The notes under the pieces: generated by a model
The model's input: the letters and a program-made list of their open reading frames with translations, nothing else
Told to the model about the DNA's origin: nothing
Databases searched by the model: none
Made by a program: the position numbers and the translations under genes
Source of the DNA: Porticoccaceae bacterium
GTDB taxonomy: Bacteria > Pseudomonadota > Gammaproteobacteria > Pseudomonadales > Porticoccaceae
NCBI GenBank assembly: GCA_029254005.1
Contig: JAQWYJ010000046.1
Location: 1-39,535 of the forward strand
Reading direction: 5' to 3'
DNA length: 39,535 bases
Shown: piece by piece, positions 1 through 8,660 of the stretch
Numbering within the stretch: the first letter of the stretch is position 1
Layout of the letters: every line of letters begins with the position of its first letter

Positions 1-54
1 GATCAGCAAAACCAGGATCAGCAAAGCCAAGATCAACAAAACCAAGATAAGCAG
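1..54 (+). repeat. 15-bp tandem repeat encoding Asp-Gln-Gln-Asn/Ser-Gln units
   Basis: Three and a half copies of a 15-base unit of the form GATCARCAAARCCAR are visible, encoding DQQNQ, DQQSQ, DQQNQ and DKQ. The repeat is in frame and forms the hydrophilic linker before the conserved C-terminal motif of the Bat protein. It may extend left of the window. Such linkers usually vary in length between strains because 15-base units can slip without breaking the frame. Confidence 0.8.
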
Positions 55-243
55 CCACCTGATACTCAAGATTCAACGCAAACTGACGCTATGACCGAAG
101 AAGAAAAACGAGAACAGCAAGCTATTGAGAAAATGTTGCGCCGAGTACCAGACGACCCAGGTGGGCTTCTGCGTGCCAAATTTCGCTACCAATCTAGGCA
201 ACAAAAAAACAATAGACCACCACCAACCCAAGAGCGCTGGTAA
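1..243 (+). CDS. C-terminal end of a Bat-operon VWA/TPR protein (BatB/BatC type), 5'-truncated by the window edge
   Basis: An open frame runs from base 1 to the TAA at 241-243 and has no start inside the window. It encodes 80 residues: a Gln/Asp/Asn-rich linker (about residues 1-30), then a charged segment with EEEKREQQAIEKMLRR, then VPDDPGGLLRAKFRYQ and a basic tail. The 'L-R-R-V/I-P-D-D-P-G-G-L-L-R-x-K-F' signature is, from family knowledge, the conserved C-terminus of the VWA-TPR fusion protein encoded directly before BatD in gammaproteobacterial Bat (Bacteroides aerotolerance-like) operons. The stop is immediately followed by the batD ATG (TAAATG), which indicates one transcript. The role of Bat proteins is poorly defined; they are envelope proteins usually linked to stress tolerance and to an upstream MoxR ATPase. 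The VWA and TPR domains themselves lie outside the window. Confidence 0.85.
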   Translation, partial: DQQNQDQQSQDQQNQDKQPPDTQDSTQTDAMTEEEKREQQAIEKMLRRVPDDPGGLLRAKFRYQSRQQKNNRPPPTQERW

Positions 244-1977
244 ATGACTCGAATGCTTAAAAATCTTCAAAAACTAACTACTCTACTGACGCTTTTGCTA
301 TTTAGTTGCGCAGCCAGCGCTGAATTGGTGGCTAAAGTAGATCGTTCGGTAATAGACAGCAATGAAACCGTTCGACTTGAGCTGCGCTATGATTCACAAG
401 TGTTTAGAGGTGAACCAAACTTTAGTGTTTTGTCATCAGATTTTGAGGTGCTCTCTAATAATCGTCAGCAAAGCTATAGCTCTGTTAACGGGAAAACGCA
501 GTCGTTCACTGCCTGGACACTTCAGTTGAGGCCAAAACGTGTTGGTATTTTGCTGATACCCTCACTTAGCTTTAAGGGCGACATCAGTAATGCCCTAGAA
601 TTGCGTGTTCGAGCGGCACCAGCAAACCCCACAGCAGCTAATCCGGGAAGTCAGCCAATCTATACTGAAACAGCCGTGGATTCTGAGTCAATATTTGTCA
701 ACCAACAGCTTATTTTGACTCACAGACTCTACACGTCGATAAATTTACGTGACTTTAGCCTATCTGAGCTAAAGATTGATAATGTCCTACTGCACCGTCT
801 CGGCGATACTACTTATCAGAAGGTCATCAACAATAGGACATACCTAGTCCTAGAAGTAAAATACGCCATTTTCCCAGAATCTGTTGGACAGCTAACAATT
901 CCAGCGCTTCGCTTTGGCGCCTTCGAAGTTAATAATCAGAGTCAATTTGGTGTCTTTAATAATCGCGGCAACCAAGTAATACGTGACACCCAAGCAAAAT
1001 CTGTTAACGTTTTACCACAACCATCAGGTGTTTCAGTTAAAGGATGGATGCCGAGTAAAAATGTTTCACTCAAACAGCGTTGGAGCGGTAGCCTTGAAAA
1101 CGTTACTGTCGGTGAACCAATCACTCGCACCATAACAATCACCGCAACAGGGTTGAGTGCCTCGCAAATAACACCCTTAGACGATCTGCAAAGCGACAAT
1201 TACCGCAGCTATCCAGATCAGCCACAACTTAACCAGCAAATCACTAACAGTGATTTAATTTCCACTCGTATAGAAGCTTTGGCAATAGTTCCTAACAGTC
1301 CTGGAAAAATAGTATTACCTGCCATAGAGTTACCCTGGTGGAATACGGATACAGGACGTCGAGAAATTGCTCGCTTAGCGGCTGTAACCTTGGAAGTAAA
1401 ACCCAGCAATGTCACGGCTGATTTCTCGAGCAATGAGCTGTTAGCGCCCGATATGACTATTAACACTACATCTGCTCTTCCGCAAACGGAGAATATTCAA
1501 AAGCAGATGCTGCTTAACTCGTTGTCGCTTTCACTCAATGCATTTCTTATCATTGCCTTGGTGTTAGTTTTTGTTTACCGCAAGAAAAACTATTTGGCAC
1601 ATCGGCATCAGGATCTATCAACAGATAAAACGCCGGCACTGCTAACTCTCAAGCAGCAGCTGAAGAACATACATGCCACCGCCAAAGAAGACAACCTGGT
1701 GGCTATGCGCAAGGCCATAATCATATGGGGTGGAACCTTGTTTGCTGACCAAAACCCAAGCACATTACGCTCACTGGCAATCTGTTTACAGGATCGTGAT
1801 ATTGCTTTGCAATTTGAGCAACTCGATCGCCACCTTTACCGCACTGGGGAAGTATCTAATAGCGATCTGGATATAAATCTTTTACTTGATCGACTCAAAA
1901 AACACTCATCATTCGGCAAAGAACGACGGACATTTAGTCAAAGAGGCCATGAACTGCGAGATTTATATCCTAAATAA
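244..1977 (+). CDS. batD: BatD family protein (BatD/Aer envelope protein)
   Basis: 577 residues. An N-terminal signal peptide is visible (hydrophobic LTTLLTLLLF core, cleavage probably after SCAASA, about residue 26). It is followed by a large periplasmic region of beta-rich Ig-like segments typical of BatD (about 27-420), a single transmembrane segment (about 430-455, ending in YRKKN) and a C-terminal cytoplasmic part with a helical region of the kind seen in BatD (LKNIHATAKED...RKAIIIWG). The architecture matches the family. The ATG at 244 abuts the stop of the preceding Bat gene; a second Met three codons later is an alternative start. It is likely translationally coupled, since no strong Shine-Dalgarno is seen apart from a weak purine stretch inside the upstream gene. 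The molecular function of BatD is not established; it is assumed to work with the VWA proteins of the operon in the inner membrane and periplasm. Confidence 0.88.
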   Translation: MTRMLKNLQKLTTLLTLLLFSCAASAELVAKVDRSVIDSNETVRLELRYDSQVFRGEPNFSVLSSDFEVLSNNRQQSYSSVNGKTQSFTAWTLQLRPKRVGILLIPSLSFKGDISNALELRVRAAPANPTAANPGSQPIYTETAVDSESIFVNQQLILTHRLYTSINLRDFSLSELKIDNVLLHRLGDTTYQKVINNRTYLVLEVKYAIFPESVGQLTIPALRFGAFEVNNQSQFGVFNNRGNQVIRDTQAKSVNVLPQPSGVSVKGWMPSKNVSLKQRWSGSLENVTVGEPITRTITITATGLSASQITPLDDLQSDNYRSYPDQPQLNQQITNSDLISTRIEALAIVPNSPGKIVLPAIELPWWNTDTGRREIARLAAVTLEVKPSNVTADFSSNELLAPDMTINTTSALPQTENIQKQMLLNSLSLSLNAFLIIALVLVFVYRKKNYLAHRHQDLSTDKTPALLTLKQQLKNIHATAKEDNLVAMRKAIIIWGGTLFADQNPSTLRSLAICLQDRDIALQFEQLDRHLYRTGEVSNSDLDINLLLDRLKKHSSFGKERRTFSQRGHELRDLYPK

Positions 1978-2014
1978 GGTACCATAGGCAAAAATAAAAG
2001 TAGGTCATAAGTGC

Positions 2015-2341
2015 ATGAATAACCATAAAAACCCTCAACCTGACCCAACTCAAAATTCAAACCAACAACAGCGATACTGGCAGGCTAATCTACGATTATT
2101 GGGGAAGCTTCTAGCGGTTTGGTTTGTAGTGTCATTTGGCTTTGGTATTATCCTTGCTGACTGGCTCGACCAATTTTCTATTGCGGGATTTAAGCTAGGC
2201 TTTTGGTTCGCCCAGCAAGGTGCCATTTATATATTCGTAATCTTGATTTTTGTTTACGCTCGACAAATGAAATCTCTTGATAAACAGTTTGGTGTTAGCG
2301 ATGAAGAAGCGCAAACAGGTTCACAGGAGATAGAAAATTGA
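2015..2341 (+). CDS. DUF4212 small subunit of a sodium/solute symporter
   Basis: 108 residues with a hydrophilic, Gln/Asn-rich N-terminus, then the diagnostic RYWQANLRLL motif and two transmembrane helices (about 33-53 and 66-86) separated by WLDQFSIAGFKLGFWFAQQG. These are hallmarks of the DUF4212 'sodium/substrate symporter small subunit' family, which is almost always encoded directly before a VC_2705-type SSS transporter, as here. The gene overlaps the next one by four bases (TTGA at 2338-2341), so the two subunits are translationally coupled and probably made in fixed ratio. By family knowledge it is an accessory inner-membrane subunit; the substrate is not shown by the sequence. Confidence 0.92.
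   Translation: MNNHKNPQPDPTQNSNQQQRYWQANLRLLGKLLAVWFVVSFGFGIILADWLDQFSIAGFKLGFWFAQQGAIYIFVILIFVYARQMKSLDKQFGVSDEEAQTGSQEIEN
2325..2340 (+). promoter_or_regulatory. Ribosome binding site that supports the TTG start of the symporter gene
   Basis: AGGAG at 2325-2329 lies eight bases before the TTG at 2338-2340. No ATG occurs in this frame until codon 5 (ATG at 2350). The spacing and the TTGA overlap with the upstream stop favour TTG as the real start. Confidence 0.65.
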
Positions 2342-4113
2342 GTACTCAGATGCTAACGTACCTGTTTGTAGGAGCATCCTTCGCTCTTTATATCGGTATT
2401 GCAGTGTGGTCTCGTGCAGGCTCAACAAAAGACTTCTATGTCGCCGGTGGTGGTGTTCATCCAGTGGTCAATGGCATGGCAACTGCTGCTGATTGGATGA
2501 GTGCTGCTTCGTTCATCTCCATGGCTGGCATCATTTCCTTTATCGGTCGTGATGGCTCAGTCTATCTCCTCGGCTGGACTGGTGGGTATGTGCTTTTGGC
2601 GCTGTTGTTGGCGCCCTACTTACGTAAGTTTGGACGTTTCACTGTGCCCGACTTTATCGGTGAGCGCTACTACTCGAATACAGCACGAATAGTTGCGGTT
2701 ATCTGCTTGATTTTTGTGTCTTTTACCTATGTTGCAGGCCAAATGCGAGGTGTTGGCATTGTTTTTTCACGTTTTTTAGAGGTTGAGGTAAGCACTGGGG
2801 TCATCATAGGCATGGCTGTAGTATTTATGTATGCCGTACTGGGAGGGATGAAGGGAATAACATATACCCAAGTAGCGCAGTATTGTGTGCTTATTTTTGC
2901 TTACATGGTACCTGCTATTTTTATCTCACTAATGATCACTGACAATCCAATACCGCAGCTTGGATTTGGCTCTGAAATAAATGATGGATCAGGGCTTTCT
3001 GTACTACAAAAACTTGATGGAGTTTTATTGGAATTAGGGTTTAGCGCCTATACCGCCGGCACAAAGTCGATTATCGATGTGTTTGCGATTACCGCTGCGC
3101 TGATGTTCGGCACTGCCGGTCTACCTCATGTGTTGGTCCGTTTTTTTACGGTACCTAAGGTTTCAGATGCTCGTCTTTCAGCTGGTTATGCCTTGGTATT
3201 TATCGCTATTCTGTATACCACAGCACCAGCAGTTGCCTCCTTTGCTAGGCTTAATCTCGTCGATACTGTGCACAACACTCCCTATGCAAATGCACCAGAA
3301 TGGTTTGGCAATTGGGAAAATACCGGATTAATCGCTTGGCAAGATAAAAATAATGACGGAATCATGCAGTACGGTGCTGGGCCAGTCATGTTTCCAGCCA
3401 AACCATCATTTGATGGTAATACTGGGCCTCATGGTCAGCGTTTACTCAACAACTCGCCTACAGAGTCAGATAATGAAGTTTATATTGACCGTGATATTAT
3501 GGTGCTAGCTAATCCTGAAATTGCTAATTTACCTGGCTGGGTTATCGCATTGGTCGCAGCAGGCGGTGTGGCAGCTGCTCTGTCTACAGCGGCCGGATTA
3601 CTTCTAGTAATTTCAAGTGCTATTTCCCATGACTTACTCAAACAAACACTGTTACCTAAGATAACTGAAAAACAAGAATTGCTTTATGCACGCGTAGCCG
3701 CCGCTGTTGCAGTCTGTATTGCCGGCCTGTTTGGCATATACCCGCCCGCATTTGTCGCCCAAGTAGTGGCATTTGCATTCGGCCTAGCAGCGGCATCGCT
3801 TTTCCCTGCGCTACTATTGGGGATCTTTTCTAAACGGGCAAATAAACAGGGTGCTATTAGCGGCATGCTTGTTGGGTTATTCTTTACATTTAGTTATATC
3901 GCTTATTTTAAGTTTCTAGCACCAACGCTAAATACATCAGACTATTGGCTGTGGGGTATATCACCTGAAGGCATTGGCACATTGGGAATGCTATTAAATT
4001 TTGGCGTCGCTATTATTGTCAGTAGCCTTACCGCAAAACCTCCAGAATCGATTCAAAAATTAGTTGATAATATCCGAATTCCCAGTGGTGCTGCTGTTGC
4101 CAATCATCATTAG
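2338..4113 (+). CDS. Sodium:solute symporter, VC_2705 subfamily (SSS family large subunit)
   Basis: 591 residues with about 13 hydrophobic helices. SSS signatures are visible near the N-terminus: TKDFYVAGGGVHPVVNGMA, then ADWMSAASFISMAGIISF and GRFTVPDFIGERYYS. A hydrophilic insert around residues 325-385 contains an Asp/Asn-rich stretch (DKNNDGIMQYG), a feature of the VC_2705 branch. Relatives include ActP (acetate) and PutP (proline). The substrate of this branch is not firmly known; small organic or amino acids are plausible. It works as a pair with the DUF4212 subunit encoded upstream. The start is TTG (see RBS entry). The next gene, a peptidase, begins 40 bases downstream on the same strand, which suggests imported products of amide or peptide hydrolysis as candidate substrates (inference). 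Confidence 0.9.
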   Translation: MSTQMLTYLFVGASFALYIGIAVWSRAGSTKDFYVAGGGVHPVVNGMATAADWMSAASFISMAGIISFIGRDGSVYLLGWTGGYVLLALLLAPYLRKFGRFTVPDFIGERYYSNTARIVAVICLIFVSFTYVAGQMRGVGIVFSRFLEVEVSTGVIIGMAVVFMYAVLGGMKGITYTQVAQYCVLIFAYMVPAIFISLMITDNPIPQLGFGSEINDGSGLSVLQKLDGVLLELGFSAYTAGTKSIIDVFAITAALMFGTAGLPHVLVRFFTVPKVSDARLSAGYALVFIAILYTTAPAVASFARLNLVDTVHNTPYANAPEWFGNWENTGLIAWQDKNNDGIMQYGAGPVMFPAKPSFDGNTGPHGQRLLNNSPTESDNEVYIDRDIMVLANPEIANLPGWVIALVAAGGVAAALSTAAGLLLVISSAISHDLLKQTLLPKITEKQELLYARVAAAVAVCIAGLFGIYPPAFVAQVVAFAFGLAAASLFPALLLGIFSKRANKQGAISGMLVGLFFTFSYIAYFKFLAPTLNTSDYWLWGISPEGIGTLGMLLNFGVAIIVSSLTAKPPESIQKLVDNIRIPSGAAVANHH

Positions 4114-4153
4114 TAAATTCGAGTCAGTTCTGACAACCCGCGAGATTTAGTTT

Positions 4154-5221
4154 ATGAATTCAACCTACAGAAGCATGGCACTACTGATTAAAAGCCTACT
4201 GATAATGCTAATCGTTTTTGATACTGTGCTTGTCTCAGCCGCTCCAGAAATCTCAAATCAACCTGTAGCTATCATAATTCATGGTGGCGCCGGGACAATT
4301 AAACGGGAGTTAATGAGCGATGAGATTGAGAGTGAATATCGTGCGATATTAAAGGAAGCTATCACTCGCGGTCATACTATTCTACGTAAAGGAGGCTCTA
4401 GCTCAGAGGCAGTGGTCGCTGCTATTTCATTAATGGAAGATTCTCCTCTGTTCAATGCCGGGTATGGCGCTGTGTTTAATCACCAGGGCGACATTGAATT
4501 AGATGCCTCTATCATGCAAGGAAGTGATCTTAATGCCGGAGCCGTAGCCTCGGTGAGACGTATCAAAAATCCTATAAAGCTTGCCCGTAGTGTAATGAAA
4601 GCATCACCACATGTGATGCTTGCCGGGTCAGGTGCTGAGCTATTTGCACAACAACAAGGATTTAGTCTGGTCTCTAATGAGTATTTTAAAACTGAGCGCA
4701 GACGTCTTCAGCTGGAACGTATTATTAATCAGCAAACATCTAGCAACCATCTGCCTAAACCTGTGCATCCATTATTAGTGAAATATCAATTTGACGAAAA
4801 AAAGTTGGGTACAGTAGGTGCTGTAGCCATCGATCAACAAGGCAACATTACTGCAGGCACATCCACTGGTGGTATGACAAACAAACGTTTTGGGCGAATT
4901 GGTGACGCTCCTGTTATAGGAGCAGGCACCTACGCTGATAATAACTCTTGTGGAATATCCGCTACAGGGCATGGTGAATACTTTATTAGAGCGGCTGTGG
5001 CTCATGACATCTGTGCTCGTGTCGCATACAAAGGAATTTCATTACAAGCTGCCCAAGATGAGGTGATTCAAATAAAGTTGGTAAATATGAATGCATCTGG
5101 TGGAGTTGTTGGTGTTGATAAGGATGCAAATATTGCATTTTCGTTTAATTCCTTAGGTATGTATCGCGCTGGTATAGATAAACATGGCAAGTCTTTCGTG
5201 CAAATTTTTCAAGAACATTAA
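4154..5221 (+). CDS. Exported isoaspartyl peptidase/L-asparaginase (Ntn-hydrolase, family T2)
   Basis: 355 residues. A signal peptide is predicted at 1-34 (hydrophobic SLLIMLIVFDTVLV, then SAA). The mature part starts with the family motif IIIHGGAGTI and carries GYGAVFN. The autocleavage/nucleophile site KLGTVGAVA has Thr at residue 220, and it is followed by TSTGGMTNKRFGRIGDAPVIGAGTYADN, listed here only as positions 235-262. Family knowledge: the precursor self-cleaves before Thr to give alpha and beta subunits, and the enzyme hydrolyses beta-aspartyl dipeptides and asparagine. A signal peptide implies a periplasmic location. The gene sits 40 bases after a Na+ symporter and 14 bases before an M14 hydrolase, suggesting a scavenging operon. 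All residues I can match to the active site are present. Distinguishing isoaspartyl peptidase from asparaginase preference is not possible by eye. Confidence 0.92.
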   Translation: MNSTYRSMALLIKSLLIMLIVFDTVLVSAAPEISNQPVAIIIHGGAGTIKRELMSDEIESEYRAILKEAITRGHTILRKGGSSSEAVVAAISLMEDSPLFNAGYGAVFNHQGDIELDASIMQGSDLNAGAVASVRRIKNPIKLARSVMKASPHVMLAGSGAELFAQQQGFSLVSNEYFKTERRRLQLERIINQQTSSNHLPKPVHPLLVKYQFDEKKLGTVGAVAIDQQGNITAGTSTGGMTNKRFGRIGDAPVIGAGTYADNNSCGISATGHGEYFIRAAVAHDICARVAYKGISLQAAQDEVIQIKLVNMNASGGVVGVDKDANIAFSFNSLGMYRAGIDKHGKSFVQIFQEH

Positions 5222-5235
5222 TCGAGTTAAACTAA

Positions 5236-6174
5236 ATGACAATAACTAGAAAGAGTATCATAGGCATTCCAGGTATTCCTTGGGGACCTCACGAAAGAAA
5301 AATTTGGTTAAGTCAACAAACAATCAAACGCTCGTACCAAGATCAGGTAATTGCTAGGATAGAGAAGATTGAACAGCAGCTGTCGTCTATTCTTACCATC
5401 GAACAATATGGTGCACTTTCCTCTGATCCTGACAGATATAGTCTTTGGGCCTTTAAATCTAAGCATTGGCAAGAACTACGGCCCTCAATTTTAATAACTG
5501 GCGGTGTTCATGGCTATGAGACTAGTGGAGTACAAGGCGCTTTGCGCTTTGTGGAGAGTACCTTAACAGCCTATAAAGACCTGTATAATTTTGTTGTCAT
5601 CCCCTGCATTAGCCCTTGGAGTTATGAAACGATTAACCGTTGGACATCCCAGGCTATTGATCCAAATCGTTCTTTTACGGGGGGTACTGCGGTGGAAGAA
5701 TGTCGTCATCTAATGACTTATGTCAAAGAACTCAACATAGAATTTCACTGCCATATGGATTTACATGAAACAACCGATACCGATAACTTGGAATTTAGAC
5801 CTGCCCTTGAAGCAAGAGACGCAATTGCTCAAGATTTATGGGAAATACCAGATGGTTTCTACGGCGTAGGTAACACCGAAAAACCCCAACCTGCATTTCA
5901 AAAAGCCATTATTGATGCTGTTGCAAAAGTCACACACATCGCACCTTGCGATGAAAACAACTGTCTTATAGGTACAAAAATAGAACAACACGGGGTTATA
6001 AATTATCCGATTAAAGCGTTAGGCCTCTGTGCAGCTATCTCTGATGCGCCTTATGTAAGTACCACTGAGGTGTATCCAGATAGTCCACACGTTAATGATG
6101 AAAATTGTGTTTTGGCGCAAGTGGCGGCTATTTGCGGTGCTTTAGACTATTTACAGGGAACCCCTACGCCCTAG
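5236..6174 (+). CDS. M14-family zinc metallopeptidase/deacylase
   Basis: 312 residues, no signal peptide or membrane helix, so probably cytoplasmic. The M14 zinc site is visible: HGYE gives His92 and Glu95 (GGVHGYETSG), and DLHET gives His177. DPNRSF (substrate-carboxylate Arg region) lies near 140, and the likely catalytic Glu is 278 in STTEVYPDS. The compact size and HxxE spacing fit the M14 carboxypeptidase/succinylglutamate desuccinylase superfamily; the DPNR motif favours a true carboxypeptidase-like member over aspartoacylase. The start at 5236 is 14 bases after the preceding stop. It is probably co-transcribed with the isoaspartyl peptidase. Substrate unknown; a peptide or amino-acid conjugate is the reasonable guess. 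Confidence 0.8.
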   Translation: MTITRKSIIGIPGIPWGPHERKIWLSQQTIKRSYQDQVIARIEKIEQQLSSILTIEQYGALSSDPDRYSLWAFKSKHWQELRPSILITGGVHGYETSGVQGALRFVESTLTAYKDLYNFVVIPCISPWSYETINRWTSQAIDPNRSFTGGTAVEECRHLMTYVKELNIEFHCHMDLHETTDTDNLEFRPALEARDAIAQDLWEIPDGFYGVGNTEKPQPAFQKAIIDAVAKVTHIAPCDENNCLIGTKIEQHGVINYPIKALGLCAAISDAPYVSTTEVYPDSPHVNDENCVLAQVAAICGALDYLQGTPTP

Positions 6175-6185
6175 GTGAACGGTCT

Positions 6186-6201
6186 GGCTCACTTGTGAGC
6201 T
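6186..6201 (+). terminator. Possible weak hairpin between the M14 gene and recQ
   Basis: GCTCA-CTTG-TGAGC (6187-6200) can form a five-base-pair stem with a four-base loop, flanked by a G-T wobble and followed by TTATT. It is short and its T-tract is poor, so it could be an attenuator or chance. Confidence 0.25.
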
Positions 6202-6230
6202 TATTAAACGCAAGATAACAGAGCTAAACC

Positions 6231-8045
6231 ATGAAAAAAGCAGCGGCAATCCTCAATAACCTATTCGGCTATGATAGTTTTCGTGGGCATCAAGCAGAGA
6301 TCATTGAAAATCTCTGTACAGGTCACAATGCGTTAGTGCTTATGCCAACCGGGGGCGGAAAATCACTTTGTTATCAAATTCCCTCTCTCGTAAGAGACGG
6401 GGTTGGTATTATTATCTCGCCTCTCATCGCGCTAATGCAAGATCAGGTAAATGCCATGCAACAGCTTGGTGTTAAAGCTGCCTTTTTGAACTCAACACTT
6501 TCTGTCACTGAACAAAAAAATGTTGAACATGATCTACTCAATGGCAGCTTAGACCTACTCTACATTGCACCAGAAAGACTTATACAACCAAGTACCTTAG
6601 ACCTATTGAGTGACTGTAGATTAGCCTTGTTTGCAATTGACGAAGCGCACTGTGTATCTCAGTGGGGACATGACTTTCGTGCGGATTATTTAGCATTGGG
6701 TGTACTGGCTGAACAATTTGCAGAAATACCACGAATTGCACTTACCGCTACTGCGGATGTTCACACGCGCCGAGAAATCGTTGAGCGTTTGTCATTGTCA
6801 GATGCGAAAGCCTACATTAGTGGCTTTGATCGCCCTAATATCCGCTACGCGATCGCTAACAAAACTAATCCAAAAAAACAGCTGTTAGCTTTTTTGCATG
6901 GCCGTCAACAAGAGGCAGGCATTGTATATTGTTTATCGCGTAAAAAAGTTGAAGACACCGCACAATGGCTAACACAGCAAGGCTTTACTGCACTTCCCTA
7001 TCATGCGGGACTGCCAGCTCAACTTCGTCAGACGCATCAAAATAGATTTCTTAGAGATGACTCTGTGATTATCGTGGCTACCATAGCCTTTGGTATGGGC
7101 ATAGATAAACCAGACGTACGCTTTGTCGTGCATCTGGATTTGCCAAAAAGTATAGAAGCATACTATCAAGAGACAGGGCGTGCAGGTCGTGATGGACAAC
7201 CCGCAGATGCATGGATGGTATATGGTTTGCAGGATGTTGTCCGACTACAACAAATGGCCCAAGGATCAGAGAGTTCTGAACAATTTAAACGCGCTGAAAA
7301 GCACAAATTAGATGCTATGTTGGGTCTTTGTGAGGTCACTAGCTGCCGTCGTCAGGTGCTGTTAAATTATTTTTCTGACCAGGGGTCAAATCGATGTGGA
7401 AACTGTGATAATTGCCAAATCCCCCCGATCACTTGGGATGCTACCGAAGCGGCACAAAAAGTTTTGTCGTGCGTTTATCGTACTGGACAGAGATTTGGGG
7501 TAGTACACGTAATGGATGTTTTACAGGGCAAAAACAATGAGAAAGTTTTACAGCATGGTCATCAGCAATTAAGTACCTTTGGTATTGGCAGTGACATCCA
7601 TGAAAATCAATGGCGCTCAATTATTCGGCAACTAGTTATCCTCGGGTTTTTGCGTGTTGACATCGAAGGCTATAGCGCCTTGCAACTGACCGATCTTTGC
7701 CGGCCAGTACTTCGCGGCGAACAGTGTTTGCACTTACGCAAGGAAGATATAAAAGCATCCTTAAAAAAGACCTCAGGGATAACCTCTTACCAAAAAACTC
7801 AAATATCTCCAGAGAATCAAGAACTCTGGGATGAGTTGCGAGAATGTCGTAAATATCTCGCCGAAGAACACAATGTTCCACCCTATTTAATCTTTCATGA
7901 TGCCAGCTTAAAACAAATGTTAGAGATAATGCCAATATCAGAATCTGAGTTACTAACAATAAATGGTGTCGGAAAGAGTAAATTAGAAAAATATGGTGCC
8001 GATTTCATTGAAATAATTGCACGCTTTGCAACCAAGAGTCTTTGA
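6231..8045 (+). CDS. recQ: ATP-dependent DNA helicase RecQ
   Basis: 604 residues, the usual RecQ length. Helicase motifs are in order: motif I MPTGGGKS with Lys44, motif II DEAH at 137-140 followed by CVSQWGHDFR, motif III ALTATAD, and motif VI QETGRAGRDGQ. The zinc-binding subdomain has Cys372, Cys389, Cys392 and Cys395. A winged-helix RQC domain (about 410-515) is followed by an HRDC domain (about 525-602, including INGVGKSKLEKYG). It unwinds DNA 3' to 5' in recombination and replication-fork repair (RecF pathway). It follows the M14 gene by 56 bases and may have its own promoter. Downstream it converges on the cupin gene across a region containing a heptamer repeat. Confidence 0.97.
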   Translation: MKKAAAILNNLFGYDSFRGHQAEIIENLCTGHNALVLMPTGGGKSLCYQIPSLVRDGVGIIISPLIALMQDQVNAMQQLGVKAAFLNSTLSVTEQKNVEHDLLNGSLDLLYIAPERLIQPSTLDLLSDCRLALFAIDEAHCVSQWGHDFRADYLALGVLAEQFAEIPRIALTATADVHTRREIVERLSLSDAKAYISGFDRPNIRYAIANKTNPKKQLLAFLHGRQQEAGIVYCLSRKKVEDTAQWLTQQGFTALPYHAGLPAQLRQTHQNRFLRDDSVIIVATIAFGMGIDKPDVRFVVHLDLPKSIEAYYQETGRAGRDGQPADAWMVYGLQDVVRLQQMAQGSESSEQFKRAEKHKLDAMLGLCEVTSCRRQVLLNYFSDQGSNRCGNCDNCQIPPITWDATEAAQKVLSCVYRTGQRFGVVHVMDVLQGKNNEKVLQHGHQQLSTFGIGSDIHENQWRSIIRQLVILGFLRVDIEGYSALQLTDLCRPVLRGEQCLHLRKEDIKASLKKTSGITSYQKTQISPENQELWDELRECRKYLAEEHNVPPYLIFHDASLKQMLEIMPISESELLTINGVGKSKLEKYGADFIEIIARFATKSL

Positions 8046-8050
8046 GCGAG

Positions 8051-8092
8051 GTGCTAGGTGCTAGGTGCTAGGTGCTAGAAACTAGGTCCTAG
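8051..8092. repeat. Heptanucleotide tandem repeat GTGCTAG, six units
   Basis: Four perfect GTGCTAG units (8051-8078) are followed by AAACTAG and GTCCTAG, so CTAG recurs every seven bases six times. It starts five bases after the recQ stop, in the 157-base convergent intergenic space between recQ (+) and the cupin gene (-). It contains no palindromic stem able to act as a classical terminator apart from the CTAG cores. Function unknown. Confidence 0.95.
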
Positions 8093-8202
8093 AAGTGTCA
8101 ACTGTTTAACAAACCAAGCCCTATGTGTTGGGTGGTAAAGACAGCGTTTCTCTGGTCGCAGTGCAATAAGCAAAGTTTTTTATCTTATTCGCAACACTTC
8201 AG

Positions 8203-8553
8203 TTACAGCTTAATATCAAAGTGCTTAACCACAGCTTCGGTAATTTCCCAGGTGCCACTGAAGCCTACATCAATCACAAAAGCATCGCCAGGGCCAACAT
8301 GCATAGGCTCTCCGCCATCGGGAGTTATGATAATCCGTCCTTTAATAAGATGAATAAATTCGTATTCCGCATATACTGCATGATAAGTCCCTTCCGTTGC
8401 TGTCCACATGCCGGAAATCATGGAACCATCATTGGATGTATGTAAAATCCATGTTTTCATTGTGGGATGGCCATCTACCACTCGCCAACCATCAAGATCT
8501 TCTGTAATAGCGTCAATTGCGTCCTCATTAACGAGTTTAGTTAAATGTTTCAT
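8203..8553 (-). CDS. Small cupin-domain protein (Cupin_3/DUF861-like)
   Basis: 116 residues from the ATG at 8553. The frame is open upstream to a GTG at 8613, but the residues between do not resemble the family. A single cupin fold is recognisable: GMWTATEGTYHAVY, EYEFIHLIKGRIIITPDGGE, then HVGPGDAFVIDVGFSGTWE and VKHFDI at the end. This order, with 'GfsGtWe' and a terminal K-H-x-x-I, is typical of the DUF861/Cupin_3 group that includes EutQ-like and ureidoglycine aminohydrolase-like proteins. Several canonical metal-binding histidines are absent, so catalysis cannot be assumed. It lies 107 bases downstream of the acyl-CoA synthetase on the same strand and may share its transcript. Confidence 0.8.
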   Translation of the reverse strand: MKHLTKLVNEDAIDAITEDLDGWRVVDGHPTMKTWILHTSNDGSMISGMWTATEGTYHAVYAEYEFIHLIKGRIIITPDGGEPMHVGPGDAFVIDVGFSGTWEITEAVVKHFDIKL

Positions 8554-8660
8554 ATTCAGATTCCAATGAGTTAAACACCTTAATTCTCTTTTATTCAGAC
8601 TGAGATACGCCACGCAATACTACAGTTTTTCCACGTCGACATTGTGTAATATTTGCACAT

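Noticed and set aside
73-270. Minus-strand 65-codon frame at the left edge
   Set aside because: It is antisense to the Bat gene, whose C-terminal motif is a clear family match.
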